Assembly: GCA_035236585.1 (NCBI GenBank)
Contig: CP141132.1
Span: 63,957,880-64,021,879 of the forward strand
Source: Warburgia ugandensis
Lineage: Eukaryota > Streptophyta > Magnoliopsida > Canellales > Canellaceae
Direction: 5' to 3'
Length of the DNA stretch: 64,000 nt
Part shown: piece after piece, positions 25,666 to 37,000 of the stretch
Numbering within the stretch: the first letter of the stretch is position 1
How the letters are laid out: every line of letters begins with the position of its first letter
Made by a program: the position numbers and the translations under genes
Notes under the pieces: model-generated
Database searches by the model: none
Seen by the model: only the letters and a program-made list of their open reading frames with translations
Told to the model about the DNA's origin: nothing

Positions 25666-25849
25666 GAAGGGGAGCCTTGGAGCAATAGTAAAAGTTGTCG
25701 TCATGTGACCTTGAGATCATGAGTTTAAGGTGTGAAACAGCGTCTTGTAAAAATACAAGGTAAGGCTGCATACAATAGACCCTTATGGTCCGCCCATTCC
25801 CTGGAACCCCGCATAGGCGAGAGCTTCGTGCACCAGGGCTGCCCCCTTT
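25666..25849 (+). mobile_element. Au SINE with target duplication
   Basis: The sequence matches the plant Au family of tRNA-derived SINEs across its length. It begins GGGAGCCTTGGAGCAATAG (A-box region), continues with a CATGTGACCTTGAGATCATG and GTTTAAGGTGTG part (B box), and then has the AATAGACCCTTATGGTCCG block, a CATAGGCGAGAGCTTCGTGC block and the GCTGCCCCCTTT end. A 17-18-bp direct repeat, TTTCTCAGCCGTATTTT, flanks it at 25648-25665 and 25846-25863, overlapping the T-run end. Au SINEs are copied by RNA polymerase III and moved by a LINE reverse transcriptase. This copy has no protein. Confidence 0.93.
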
Positions 25850-25863
25850 CTCAGCCGTATTTT

Positions 25864-26227
25864 ATATGAAATCACCAACTGAAATTACTTTTACCGAAGT
25901 GACAAAAATAACCCAACACGGAAATCAAAATTCCATTCCCATGCCACTGAAATTTCTGCTCAAGATTTGAAGTATACCTTCTAGATCTTGACTCAAGCCT
26001 AATACAAGCAAGATACTGATCCCAGTAGTAGAAACCCGTATCCATCTCTCCACTTTCTTCGAAAGCCCTAAAATCTAAAAACCCTAATTCTTCTCCCTCT
26101 TTTTGTTATCATTTTCTCAAGGTAACTCCCAAAATTGCAAAATTCCTCATTTTTCTTCCTTCGTCTCGTCTTCTTTCATCCATATCATTCAAAAACCTAA
26201 ATCAATTTTTCAACTTAATATTTCTAA
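25864..26227 (+). other. Gene-leader-like stretch without an ORF
   Basis: The part 26030-26125 looks like a plant 5' untranslated leader: two AAACCCTAA/CCCTAAAA words, CT-rich runs, and TCTCAAG then GTAACT as a possible splice donor. No coding exon follows on the plus strand, so it may be a remnant of a lost gene. This is inference only. Confidence 0.25.
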
Positions 26228-26677
26228 GGGGCTGTTTGCTACAGGAATAGCAAATTATGTACAAAATTTGCCGTGGATATTTATTTTATCGTTTGCCGTT
26301 GGCATTGGTAAAACATAGATACTTGTCATTTGGAAAAATAAAATACCCCCCATGTTGGCTGTTTTTGTTCATCTGATGAATTTTTATCAAGGCTTCAAGC
26401 TGCAACTCATTCCCTTAGAAGTTTTAAAGCTAAACATAAGCGTTGCTTGGCGAAGGAATAATTAACCATGGAGGGTGATCTTATTCGTAGCTATTAGAAT
26501 TCATGAAACATGGCTAAGATTATCAGATATAGATCCAACAGCCATAAAACCAGAGTCATGTTCTCAAATAACTCTATCTTCGAGCTGCAAATAGTCAAAC
26601 AGCAGGGACTTAAATCAGTAAATTATGGAAGGAATATAATCGAGTTCATGGATATTATTCCAGTGCCAAACAGCTCC
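26228..26677. mobile_element. Possible 450-bp MITE with imperfect inverted ends
   Basis: The left end GGGGCTGTTTGCTACAGGAA and the reverse of the right end, GGAGCTGTTTGGCACTGGAA, agree at most of about 22 positions. The GGGGCTGTTTGG start is common in plant hAT and PIF MITEs. The left flank has TAA and the right AAA, so a 3-bp target duplication is not proven. No ORF of note lies inside. Confidence 0.4.
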
Positions 26678-26789
26678 AAAATCGCACCACTATCCTTGCT
26701 GAGACTTTCTTTTATCCTCCTTTTCCTTTTATACCTTTTTTTTTTTTCTTCTAATTTCCTTTTGGTGTTTCCATGGCTGGGCATCTAAT

Positions 26790-27040
26790 TTACTGTACCA
26801 GCCCGTAAAACTCAGTGTCACAAAACATGTCTAGGACATTTGTGCATCGGCAAGGACATTTGTAGAGGATGTGCGGGGATTAATGAAACCTGCCACACGA
26901 GGGTGTTAATTAACCCACCCCCCCACCTTGCGCTACTAGAAGACGCCTGCTTAAACGCCCCAGAATCCCTATAAATGGACAACTTCGCCCTCCTTGCATG
27001 TGATCATCGCAGTGTGCAACCGCACACTCCGACTAAACGC
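26790..27040 (+). mobile_element. Fragment related to the Tat-like LTR at the window start
   Basis: Two blocks align with 335-460: AACCTGCCACACGAGGGTGTT with AACCCACC (26888 onward), and TGATCATCGCAGTGTGCAACC (27000-27021) against TGATCACCGTAGTGTACAACC. Order and spacing are alike. No tRNA-Arg primer site follows here, so it is a truncated or solo LTR. Confidence 0.5.
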
Positions 27041-28064
27041 TATGCGAGTGGGGCTTATGCAAATGGTATGAACATAATCGTACATGGACCCACTTGTTTT
27101 AGCATAAGTAATTTCATCCGCCTACTGTCATATACTAGTCTAGTAATGGTGGATATATGTTGATTTTTCCTCCTGATCAGTAGTAATTATTGCCCCGAAG
27201 ACAAATAATGCCGCCCATTGCTTGGTTCTTCACTATGATTCATATATATAAGATCCTCATCAAACGATTAAATCGTCTGTGAAGAGCATGACTTGCTATG
27301 GTCAGTAAGTCCGACGCTGAAACTATCCGAAGAGCAAAACAGAAAACTCCACGGCTTTTTCCAAACTAGTAGTGCATCCACGTAAGAAGAAAAAGGTATG
27401 AGCGAAGGAGAGAACAGAGCACGCATCACTTGCAGTGACCGGGGTGAGATATGACCACTTCTGCTTCTGTAAGTTGCTCGACAGATTTATACACTGGAAG
27501 GCTACTTGCACTTGGAGAGAGGAGAGAGACTCATTCGGCAGCAGATTTCTTTCCAAGACAGATCGCTACTGGCAAAAGGCTGACCTTCCCCTGTGCCATC
27601 GTCATGAGCTCGTTTCTACTATTGAGGTGATTGTAACGACAGAGAACATAAACATGTAATCAAATCCACTGTTAGAAGTAAATTATGGTTGGCAGTTCTT
27701 GCAGACAGAGAGGGAGATTCGGCACAATTTGGAGGACCGCTTTCCTACGTGCGAGCCACTTATCGGACGTGCACAGCCTTTAGAGAACAGACCCTCCCAC
27801 CTCACCCAAAAACCAACTTGGGGTAACGAATTCAATGAAAGGATTAGATCACTCAAAAGATTGAGGGATTGGAACTCGTGCCTATAAAAGAGTGGTATCC
27901 TTCGATACCCAAAATTACAGAGTGACATCCAAGAGAGATGGAGAGAGGAGAATTTCTATTATACAAACCTATACCTCTGTCTCAGTATGTGTCTATTAAA
28001 TAAAAATGAGGTGGAGAGAAAGAAAGATAAGAATTTGTATTATACAAATCTCTATATTGTTATC
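27041..28064. other. Intergenic stretch, nothing recognised
   Basis: Short open frames only. Near 27950-28050 a phrase (AGAATTT-TATTATACAAA) is repeated about 90 bases apart. Confidence 0.4.
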
Positions 28065-29897
28065 TCATCATCATAATCATCAAGACCTTATCCCAATTAG
28101 GGGTCAGCCACATGAATCTTATTCCTTCATTCCACTCTATTAAATATCATGGCTTCATTTAGTGCCAAAGTTTTTAAATCTTTCCTCACTACTTCTATCC
28201 ACGTTCTTTTGAGCCTTCTCCTTGTCCTTTTTGAACCTTCTACTTGTATTGCCTCACTCCTTAACCGGTGCCATTGTTGGTCTCCTTTGAACATGTCCAA
28301 ACTATCTAAGTCTAATCTCCCTCATTTTGTTACCTATTAGTACTACCCCTAAATTTCCTCTAATATTTTCATTTCTAATTATATCATTTCTTGTCTTACC
28401 ACTCATCTATCTCAACATCCTCATTTTTGTAACGCTCATCCTATGAGTATGATGCTCCTTAACTGCCCAACACTCTGATCCATAGAGCATGACCAGCCTT
28501 ATGGCCATCCTATAGAATTTTCCTTTTAATTTGAGTGGCAACTGCTGATCACACAAAACTCCAGATGCACATCTCCATTTGTTCCAACCCACTTGGATTC
28601 TCTGAGTAACCTCCCGCTAAATCTCTCCACTCTCATGAATCATTGATCCCAAGTACCGAAAGTGGTCTTTTATGGAGACTTCTTGGTTATCAATCTTGAC
28701 TGGCATTCCACTCCTACTCTCCTTGTTAAAATTACATTGTCTCTGTTTGGCTAATTTTAAATCCTTCAGATTCTAATTCTTCTCTCCATAACTCTAGCTT
28801 TATATTTACACCCTCCATTGTCTCATCAAGTAAGATTATATCATCTGCAAATAGCATGTACTAGGGAATCTCCTTGTGCAAATGTTTTGTTAACTCATCC
28901 ATAACCAATGTAAAAAAGTACGGGCTCAATGCCAATCCTTGGTGCAATCTTACAGTAATAGGAAAATCACCAATCACGCCACTAATGGTCTTAACATTTG
29001 TTACCACTCCCTCATACATATCTTTAATTATGTCTATATACCCCTTAGAAACCCCTTTATCACCCAAAACCCTCCATATTAACTCTCAAGGGACTCTATC
29101 ATAAGCTTTCTCTAAGTCTTCCTCCTCTCCATATATTTTTCTACTAATTGTCTTAGTAAAAAAATAGCTTCCATGGTAGACCTCTCATACATGAATCCAA
29201 ACTGATTCTCCGATACACTTGTTTCATGTTGTAGCCTCTTCCCAATTACTCTTTCAAAAAGTTTCATAATATAGTTCATAAGTTTGATCTCTCGTTAATT
29301 AGTGCAGCTCTATATGTCTCATTTATTCTTATAAATTGGTACAATAAAGCTTTTCCTCCACTCATCAGACATTTTCTTTGATTTTATAATCTTGTTAAAC
29401 AACTTGGTCAACCAAACTATCTTAATATCTCCCATATGCTTCCAACCTCTATTGGTATACGATAGGGCCCCATGGCCTTTCCTGATTTTATCTTTGTCAA
29501 GGCTTCTTTTACTTCAGGTACTCTAATCCTACATTCATATCTATAATATTCAGTGTTATTTAGATTTATAGTATTTTCAATCCCTATATTCTCAAAGCCA
29601 TTGTCATTTAACAATTTTTGAAAGTATGTTTCCCACCTTTGTTTGATCTCATCTTCTTTGACTAATAACCTTTTATCATCACTTCTAATGCACCTAACAT
29701 GATCTAAGTCCTTGCCCTTCTGTTCTCTTACTTTTGCAAGTTTAAACATATCTTTCTCACCTTCTCTTGTTCCTAGCCTATTATAGAGCTCATCATATGC
29801 TTTAAGTTTAGCCTCACTTACTATTCCCTTAGCAACCTTTGTAGTATTCTTATATTATTCATAGTTTTCATTATTTCTAGTCTTTTGCCATGCTTCT
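28065..29897 (-). mobile_element. RTE-type LINE, 5'-truncated, longer copy
   Basis: Minus-strand reading from 29897 down starts in the linker before reverse transcriptase (EAWQKTRNNENYE, then SEAKLKAYDELYNRLGTREGEKDMFKLAK at 29840-29740). It then covers the RT fingers (29417-29749, ending KSGKAMGPYRIPIEV), the palm block RLHQG-ALSPYFFTLVMDEL (28861-29067), and the catalytic FADD box at 28840-28851. The C-terminal blocks at 28407-28592 are shared with the plus-strand copy at 1690-2340. It ends in the family 3' UTR and a (TCA)n tail at 28065-28085 (TGA repeats on the minus strand). The endonuclease half is missing. FADD is intact, but stops and frameshifts break the frame. Its 5' limit coincides with the edge of a palindromic MITE. 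Confidence 0.9.
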
Positions 29898-29900
29898 TAA

Positions 29901-30080
29901 AATATGACAACCCTTGCGTCAAGTAACCAACCAACAAGGGTGAAGTTGAACATGATTTTCATTTCTTTCTTACAAACTAATATACAAATACATATTCATT
30001 TGCAAGCAGAAAAGAAATAACAAAATCATCTTCAGCTTCACCCTTGCTGACTGGCCACCTGACGCAAGGGTTGCCATATT
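29901..30080. mobile_element. Palindromic MITE, 180 bp
   Basis: The first 24 bases (AATATGACAACCCTTGCGTC onward) and the reverse complement of the last 24 differ at two positions. The complementarity extends inward (AAGGGTGAAGTTGA with TCAGCTTCACCCTT, and on through the ATTTTCATTTCTTTC arm), so the whole element can fold as one long hairpin. There is no ORF. The superfamily is unclear and no unambiguous target duplication is visible, because LINE sequence abuts the left side and a partial second copy the right. Confidence 0.8.
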
Positions 30081-30195
30081 TGAAGAAGCTGGAAATGATT
30101 TTCATTTCTTCCTCACAAACTAATATACAAATGCATATTCATTTGTAAGGAAAAAATAACAAAATCATCTGCTTGCTGGCACCTGACTCAAAACC
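30081..30195. repeat. Partial second copy of the adjacent MITE
   Basis: This repeats the inner part of the 180-bp element in the same order (GATTTTCATTTCTTCCTCAC, ACTAATATACAAATGCATATTC, AAAATCATC, TGGCACCTGACTCA). It lacks the left terminal repeat and has a decayed right one. Confidence 0.75.
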
Positions 30196-32378
30196 TTCCT
30201 CCTTTTTCATCCAGGCTTGTTATCTATTGAAGAAAATTAAATTGTAGGGCTACTATTGTACTTGTCATGGATCCAAAGAAAATTAAGTTGCAAGCCTACT
30301 TTTGTATTTTTTTTAAGGATCCAAGATGTTCGGCTAATTAAGCCTCAATCAAATATCATAGTACTAAAACCCATATATTGAAAACTTCTAAGACCTTCAT
30401 TTCTGGGGGCCCTATTATTGTAAAATAAAAGGTAACTTTTGTTTAACACCATCAATTTTACAACCATAAAAAGCCCAGAAAAGGTGGCCTTAGAAATTCC
30501 TATTAGATGTGAGTTTTAGTACCTACAACATATGAATGAGGCCAAATTAGATGAACATCTTGAATCCATAAAAAAATACAAAAAAAGCCCGCAACATCTG
30601 AACGAGGGCAACATATACATAGCTTTAGAGAAAAATTGTCAAAATGTACTATAAACACTGTTTTCCTTCTTCCTTTTTTTTTTTTGCACATCAAACAAAG
30701 TCTTAGATTGTATCAGGAAGAGAGATATAGAGAGACCGAGAGGTAACTCGCAAAAATACATTACTGTTGGAGAGAATCGAAATTTTAAACTGACCACAGT
30801 GAGAGGTGTATCCCAGCAGCCACATTTTCTGGAGACCATTTCTGCATGATCCTACTGGTTTATTTCCTTGCTTCACCTTTGGATATCCAATGGATCAGAA
30901 AGCATGTGAATTGGTTTCTTCTAGGTCTAAAACATGAACCAATATCTATCAAAGTTTCTAAACTAATTATTTCCAAGCACAGATTATTGAACAGCAGAAT
31001 TATCAATAGACGTGGTTTTTTACTCATTAGATATGAAAAGGTGGAGCAAGGAGATGAAAGAGTCAGACATGCAAAGGTGCGCTCCAAAAAATTGCAGGCA
31101 CTAATCACCCTTTGCAGTTAGTTTAGCATTCCTCTAGCGAACAAATTAGCCCCATTTACTTCAAATTTGCAGAGAAACAAGAAAGAAAACTAGAAAGAGA
31201 GGAAACTTCAGATCATAAACTGAATGTAAAATCTGGAATCGAATTCCATTCAGAGGTTTGCTAATCCTCTTTACGAGATGCAGGTATGTTTCCTTCCGAA
31301 TATATGTAATGTAGATAAGAACCAATAGTTACTGATATTCCTTCCCGGATTTAGAAGATTTGATCAAACGGAGATCAAAAAGCTATAGATCATTCAATTT
31401 GACAGATAAGAGCCAATAGCTACTGATATTCCTTTCCGGATTCAGAAGATTAGATCAAACCGAGTTCCAAAAGCTACAGATCATTCAATTTGATTGACCG
31501 ACGCGACAAAATTTGCCGACCCTTTCAACTTTTTAGCTGTTCATAAGGTCACATGCAAACCAGATATGAGGACTGACATTCACACCCCAATCAGCTTCTG
31601 GTCTTTTCCTTTTCTTCTAACCCTTTTTTCATAGAAAGCCTCTGGCATGTGATTATATATATGGTGCTTACAAACAGCTGAAGAACATTGGTATGCCCAA
31701 GTGGTTCGTATTACAAACCTTTCCACTTCTTGACCACATTCTAAATAAATACTATACTAAAAATCTCTCCTATTGGATGGTTCTAAAGAATTAAACCTGC
31801 CATTGGTCAAGATATTTCCAACTATTGTTTTTCAATTTCACCATTCCCTTCACCACAGTAATAGTTGCTAAGACCCATAATGAATGATTCACTCAGTTCA
31901 CAAGATATAGAACGGAAATGTCAAAAGAGACCTAAACCATTTCAATGAAGTTTGCAGCTACAAAAGGAATTCTCCTCCAGATGGAAAACAAGGAAGAGAA
32001 CAAAATCTGGGATCATACTCTAAATGAGACGCCTCTATCCAGAACTAACTTAGCAGAAAGATAACGAACCCTTAGAGAATTGGCAAGGTGTTTCAGAGGA
32101 AAACAACAAAGGGAAGATCATCAGATTTGTCATAGTTACCGATACAAAGGAAAAAAATGTTGATTACACTAATGTCAGCCTGCAAACTCGTAACTTTTCA
32201 GAAAATTCAAGAGAACGTAAAATTTTGTAGATGCTATTATGTTGTAATCCTCAAAAGTAATAAGTGAAACAGAAACTATGAAAGGAAACGCATGTAGGTA
32301 CATCTTGACTAAACAGTTATCGAATTTAGTGGGTCAGAAGGTCAAAGAACTGTTCAATTTATTCCAGTTCTCAGCAAC
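30196..32378. other. Downstream flank of CRBN, no further gene seen
   Basis: The part nearest 32378 must contain the CRBN 3' untranslated region (minus strand), whose end I cannot fix. The rest shows no coding signal. Confidence 0.45.
31314..31496. repeat. Two tandem copies of a 91-bp unit
   Basis: Units start at 31314 and 31405 with GATAAGA(A/G)CCAATAG and end with GATCATTCAATTTGA. About 85-90% alike by eye. Confidence 0.85.
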
Positions 32379-34021
32379 TTAGCACAAGTCATCTGCAACT
32401 TGAGAACTCCGTATCCCCCAGAATGATCTTGGCCTCAGCTTCTTCTTGGTCGCTGTAAAGAGCCAACCCATTTGCAACTCGCAACAGGAACAATTAGTAA
32501 TTGTCCATGCATACCTGGGAAATAGTTTATCCACAGTTACTCTTATAAAAAGAGAGCAGTTTAGAAAATTATGTCTCTCCACAGGCAAAAATTATATTAA
32601 GTACTCGATCAGAATCAGTAGTCAAATATTACCCAGGGGAACATAAATTCGTATACATATTGGATGGATATATTATTCCACGAGCAGGGTCTAATTGCTC
32701 AAGGATTTAAACCATAACTTTTTGTGCCTTCCTAAGGATGAACCTACACTAAATATTCCCTATTGGGTAATTCTAACCCTCTAATTTGTAGAGGATTTGT
32801 TGATGAATGTAGACTCAGCCTTTTGAATTTCATATCCTCCATTTAGACGACAAAACTGAAGGATTTGACTTATCCAGTGTTGGCATTTTGATTCATGATC
32901 ATCCATAGCATGGCCTAGCAGATAACAGGTTGGATCATACACAAGCTGCCCTGCATTTAGTCTTCCCTGATTGTATCTTTTGCAAGGGGAAATACATCCA
33001 TCCATCAGATAACGGCTCATAATTGTAAACGTGTTTACAAGCTATACAAGCTGAAGTATAAAATAACTCATCATCTCAATCGAGCACCTGGGTACCAGTC
33101 TAGACCTTTTCTTTCTCAAATGATGACAAAATACATTATTGCTGAACGACCCAGTGACAACAAAATATATCTACAAGGAAAGGAGAAACTATATGATAAA
33201 AGGGAGGACCTACTAAGCCAGATTATGAAACAATAGCATTGAATGTTCCTAATTTCATGGAAATGTGGTCATCCTCAGAAGCGTGGAAGCTACCATAATC
33301 TCATGAAGAACAATATGGCAGTAGGATGGCAATATATGAACTGGAATATAAAGGTTAGATCTCATACCCGGGAAACCAACTATACTCACGAACCGGAGAT
33401 CCTATCAGTGCCAGCCCATTCGTTTTGTAGAGAGTCATGATCTCATGCACATAACCATGTGGATTTACAAAAGCGTTTAAAGGTCCATCACAAGACATCA
33501 CCAATGTATCGCTTCGCTTCGCAATCACAGTCTACAAAAACAGGAACCACTTTAGAAGCACAAATACATATAGAAACAGTTGTAAAGCCACAAGACATTA
33601 TCGTGAATATCCAGTAAATGAATATGAGTCCGATCTCTTTTGACTCCCATTCAATTAAAATAATGACAAAGTATGTTTCTCATCATCAGGAGTTGGAAGC
33701 CCAACTCCATGTTGGATTTTACATCAGAATCTTCCTTCTGTTTTTAAGTTCCACAGTATCAGAACTAATACGGAAACTTATCTCTAGCACTAAGGAAACA
33801 GGATACACATAGTACCTGACATGTCTTACAGCGGACAAGGTCAAAGCGCTCAAGCAACTCAATTTCTCGACGCAATCTATAGGAAATCCCATCAATCTCT
33901 AACAGCTCTTGTCTCGTAGTTTCTGACACAGGAATTTTACTTGCAATGTAGAATGACAAAAGATCCGGCTTATTTATAAGACCATCCATGCTCGGAACCC
34001 CGACAATGTGTCTCCACATAT
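32379..34021 (-). CDS. CRBN: CRBN exons 8-10, CULT domain
   Basis: These three exons encode the helical end of the Lon region (WRHIVGVPSMDGL, then TRQELLEIDGISYRLRREIE) and the CULT domain. Zinc-ligand cysteines are Cys443 and Cys446 (RCKTCQ) and Cys510 and Cys513 (NCSCCE). Tryptophans 499, 505 and 519 (YSW, YAW, MGW) are spaced 6 and 14 apart, exactly as Trp380, Trp386 and Trp400 of the human thalidomide pocket. The residue two before Trp499 is Tyr where the human protein has His378. The chain ends SSQVADDLC. Confidence 0.92.
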
Positions 34022-37000
34022 CTGCAATGTAGAGATATCAGCATCATCACCATTGTTGACTGAGCAGGAATAAAAATAAGTATATTAATTCTGCAGACTG
34101 AAAAAAATGCTCAAATGAATATTACCCTCATGGTATTTTCCATTTATTGCATCGATACAATTAAGCACGCGTGTTACATATGCATTCCAAGTCAATGAAA
34201 CTTCTCAAGATTGATCAGACATTTCTTTCAGTTTCAAAGGTATCCAGAGTTTATTACCTATACTAATGCATCAGAGACAGTGTACTAACTAGCCCATCAT
34301 TAGCTACACTAAATTTTTCAGAACATAACTTTCTAATTTTTCCTACAGCAATGTATACAAGGAGAAAACTTCAAATATTGAACACATAAAACTTAAGAAA
34401 TGCCAATGTCAAACTTGATCCAAAAATTGGTGCTTGAATATCTGGATTACTTAGCAAATCAATAAAAGATTGGTCAAATGAAAGATTTATTTCTGTGAGT
34501 AAACTTGGTTTCCATTTTCTTCAAACAAATGATGCCTTAAAGTTTGCCATGTATCAAAGGGTCAAACTAATGATCGTGAGTGCAATCTCATTTTAAAACC
34601 AAATGATTAAGGTATCTATGCTATAATGATTATGGAAGCTACACATCTGCCATATTCGGGTACAGAGAGGGACCAGCAAATGCCTAGGTGCTAATATCTG
34701 GCCCTGTACAACATTGGTGAGGAGTTTGGCATGTGAAAGCTGGCAAATAATCTAATGGTTTCCAAGGATGGACTGATTTTCTGGCACCCCACGATCAATA
34801 TTATACACTTCATCAGTCATCTAAGCTTGGTGAGGAGATCTGAGTCGCCATTGTCTCACCACAGGGCTGTATACAGTATTGGAAGTAGTATTTGCAAATT
34901 AAATTAGACGTAGGATCGTTCTGTCATTAGGAGAACTAAATACCACTGTGCATTTCCGTTCCCCCTTCAGCGCACATGGCACACAAACTGCAGAATGGTT
35001 TTCTTTAGAGAAAAGAACTCATTTTTTCTATATCAGTTCCCTACAAAATTTACATGGATGGAAACCACCAATTTTGCACAAAATTTGAGTGACCTAGATA
35101 CATGGTAACTGGTTAATTGATCTGGCCCACATAATCAGCTCTTTTTCCACATTACACACAAGACATTTTGTCACAGACAGGGAAAAGATGCAGTTAATGT
35201 TACCTGCAGCCCGTCGAGCTAGACAAAAAGAATCAAACATCCTGTAGACCCAGTATTGCCAGAAAGCCCTTGGAGCCCTATGCAACCATTTTGACTCATC
35301 AACAGCCCACACCTTCTTCCAGTCTTCACCTTTGACTGACTGTGCTCCTGGAACTGATTCGTTCACAGTGCTCTGACTGTCAGAGTCATTCTCATGCATT
35401 CTGTCCCTTACATATCGCCCTCTCAAGTTATCAGGAAGAGATCGCCGAGGACTACGCCCGAACTGAGATGCAAACTCATCATCACTACTCATAGATTCGT
35501 CCATACTTCCATGACTGTTACCGGAATCAATCGAAGAGAGATGTGTTCTTATATCTGCCATTGAATGATCACTATCAGTGTTTGTTTGAGATACACGATC
35601 CCAATCATGTTCCTCGTCATCATATTTATGTTGTTTCACACGAGAAGCGCATGCAGGTCCCGCTTGTGAGAAACTACGATTCTGAAAGTTGCTGACTGAC
35701 GCCAACTCCCCAAATGCATCCTTTGGAGCTCTGAGAGGCCTATCTTCCTGGATAATCTGAACCTCTGCACATGGCTAACAAAGTAGGTAACATATCCATC
35801 AGTCCTACAGTTTCAAACAAATGTAAAACCATAACTGAAATTATATGCATATCAAATAAAAAAGAATTAGTGGCCGAACACCAATTGGGATAAGGTCTTG
35901 ATGATGATGATGAAATAAAAAAGAATTACACACCAAAAGAGACGGACAAGAATTCTCACCACTCCTTCTACATCCATCCAACGGCGTCGAAGACGAAATC
36001 GCTGTTGGCCACGAGTAACCACATTCAATGAACCATCCTCCAATCGTCTGTACTGCCGAATCTAAAGGGATGCATTGAGAATATTGCATCAAAATGGGAT
36101 CGCATTCTTCCAACAATAAATGCATCAAATGAGATGAAAAATGGGAGATAGTTACACTTAGGAAAAGGATTAATTAGCTCAGTAAGACCTACTCAAAGAG
36201 AAAAAGATTTTGGAAAGTAATTGTTTTACTGGAAACTGAAATGAGTTTAGGACTAGACCCCATGCAATAAAGTCCTGCAACCAGCTCCCTGAAAAGGAAG
36301 ATACAACGACCATAGGAAAATAACTGAAGATAGCCATACTGCATTAGGTCTAGCCATATAAAGGTTTAACTTCATTCCAGAACAAGAATCATGAGAAAAT
36401 ATTCTTACGGCACACCTTTACGTGGTGTCATATGTACCTTGAGATTATAGCAACAGAACATACAGACAATAAAATTGATGCATGAATGTGATCTGCAGAA
36501 GGGTTGATATCTTATTCCAATGGGTTGCGATAAGAAAATAAAATAAAATCATATGAAACATACAATCGCCTGAACTAGAAAGCTCCAACACAATGTCCCA
36601 TACCTCTGCAGTTGTTCCAATTGTTGCAAACCGGAACCGTTCACTAAGATGGCTATCAACATGAACCTGAACAAGTTTCAAAAAATGTTTCAATTTTGTA
36701 GGAAAGAAGATGAAGAACTGTATCGAACAAATCAACCCAAGAAAGGGACAAGCTGTAAGATTGGGACCAACATACCACACCTATTGTGCAAGGAGCATCG
36801 ACCTGGTTTAGTGCTCTTTCCACAGCAGCTTTAAATCTAGGTTGAACAACTCTTAGAGGAAGAGTGGCTTCAGGGAACAGAACAACTCCTGAACAGTCCC
36901 ACACAGAAGACCATGTGAATGATGCTCTGTGGTGAAAAAGAAAATTTTCTAATTCATGAAATTTACAAATAGAAATAAGACAAAAGTAATTGTGATGGTT

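Noticed and set aside
28149..28340. A plus-strand protein opposite the RTE LINE
   Set aside because: Antisense shadow of the LINE's conserved 3' coding end.
30846..31121. A 91-codon plus-strand protein downstream of CRBN
   Set aside because: No family resemblance, and a similar-length frame lies on the other strand; chance is more likely.
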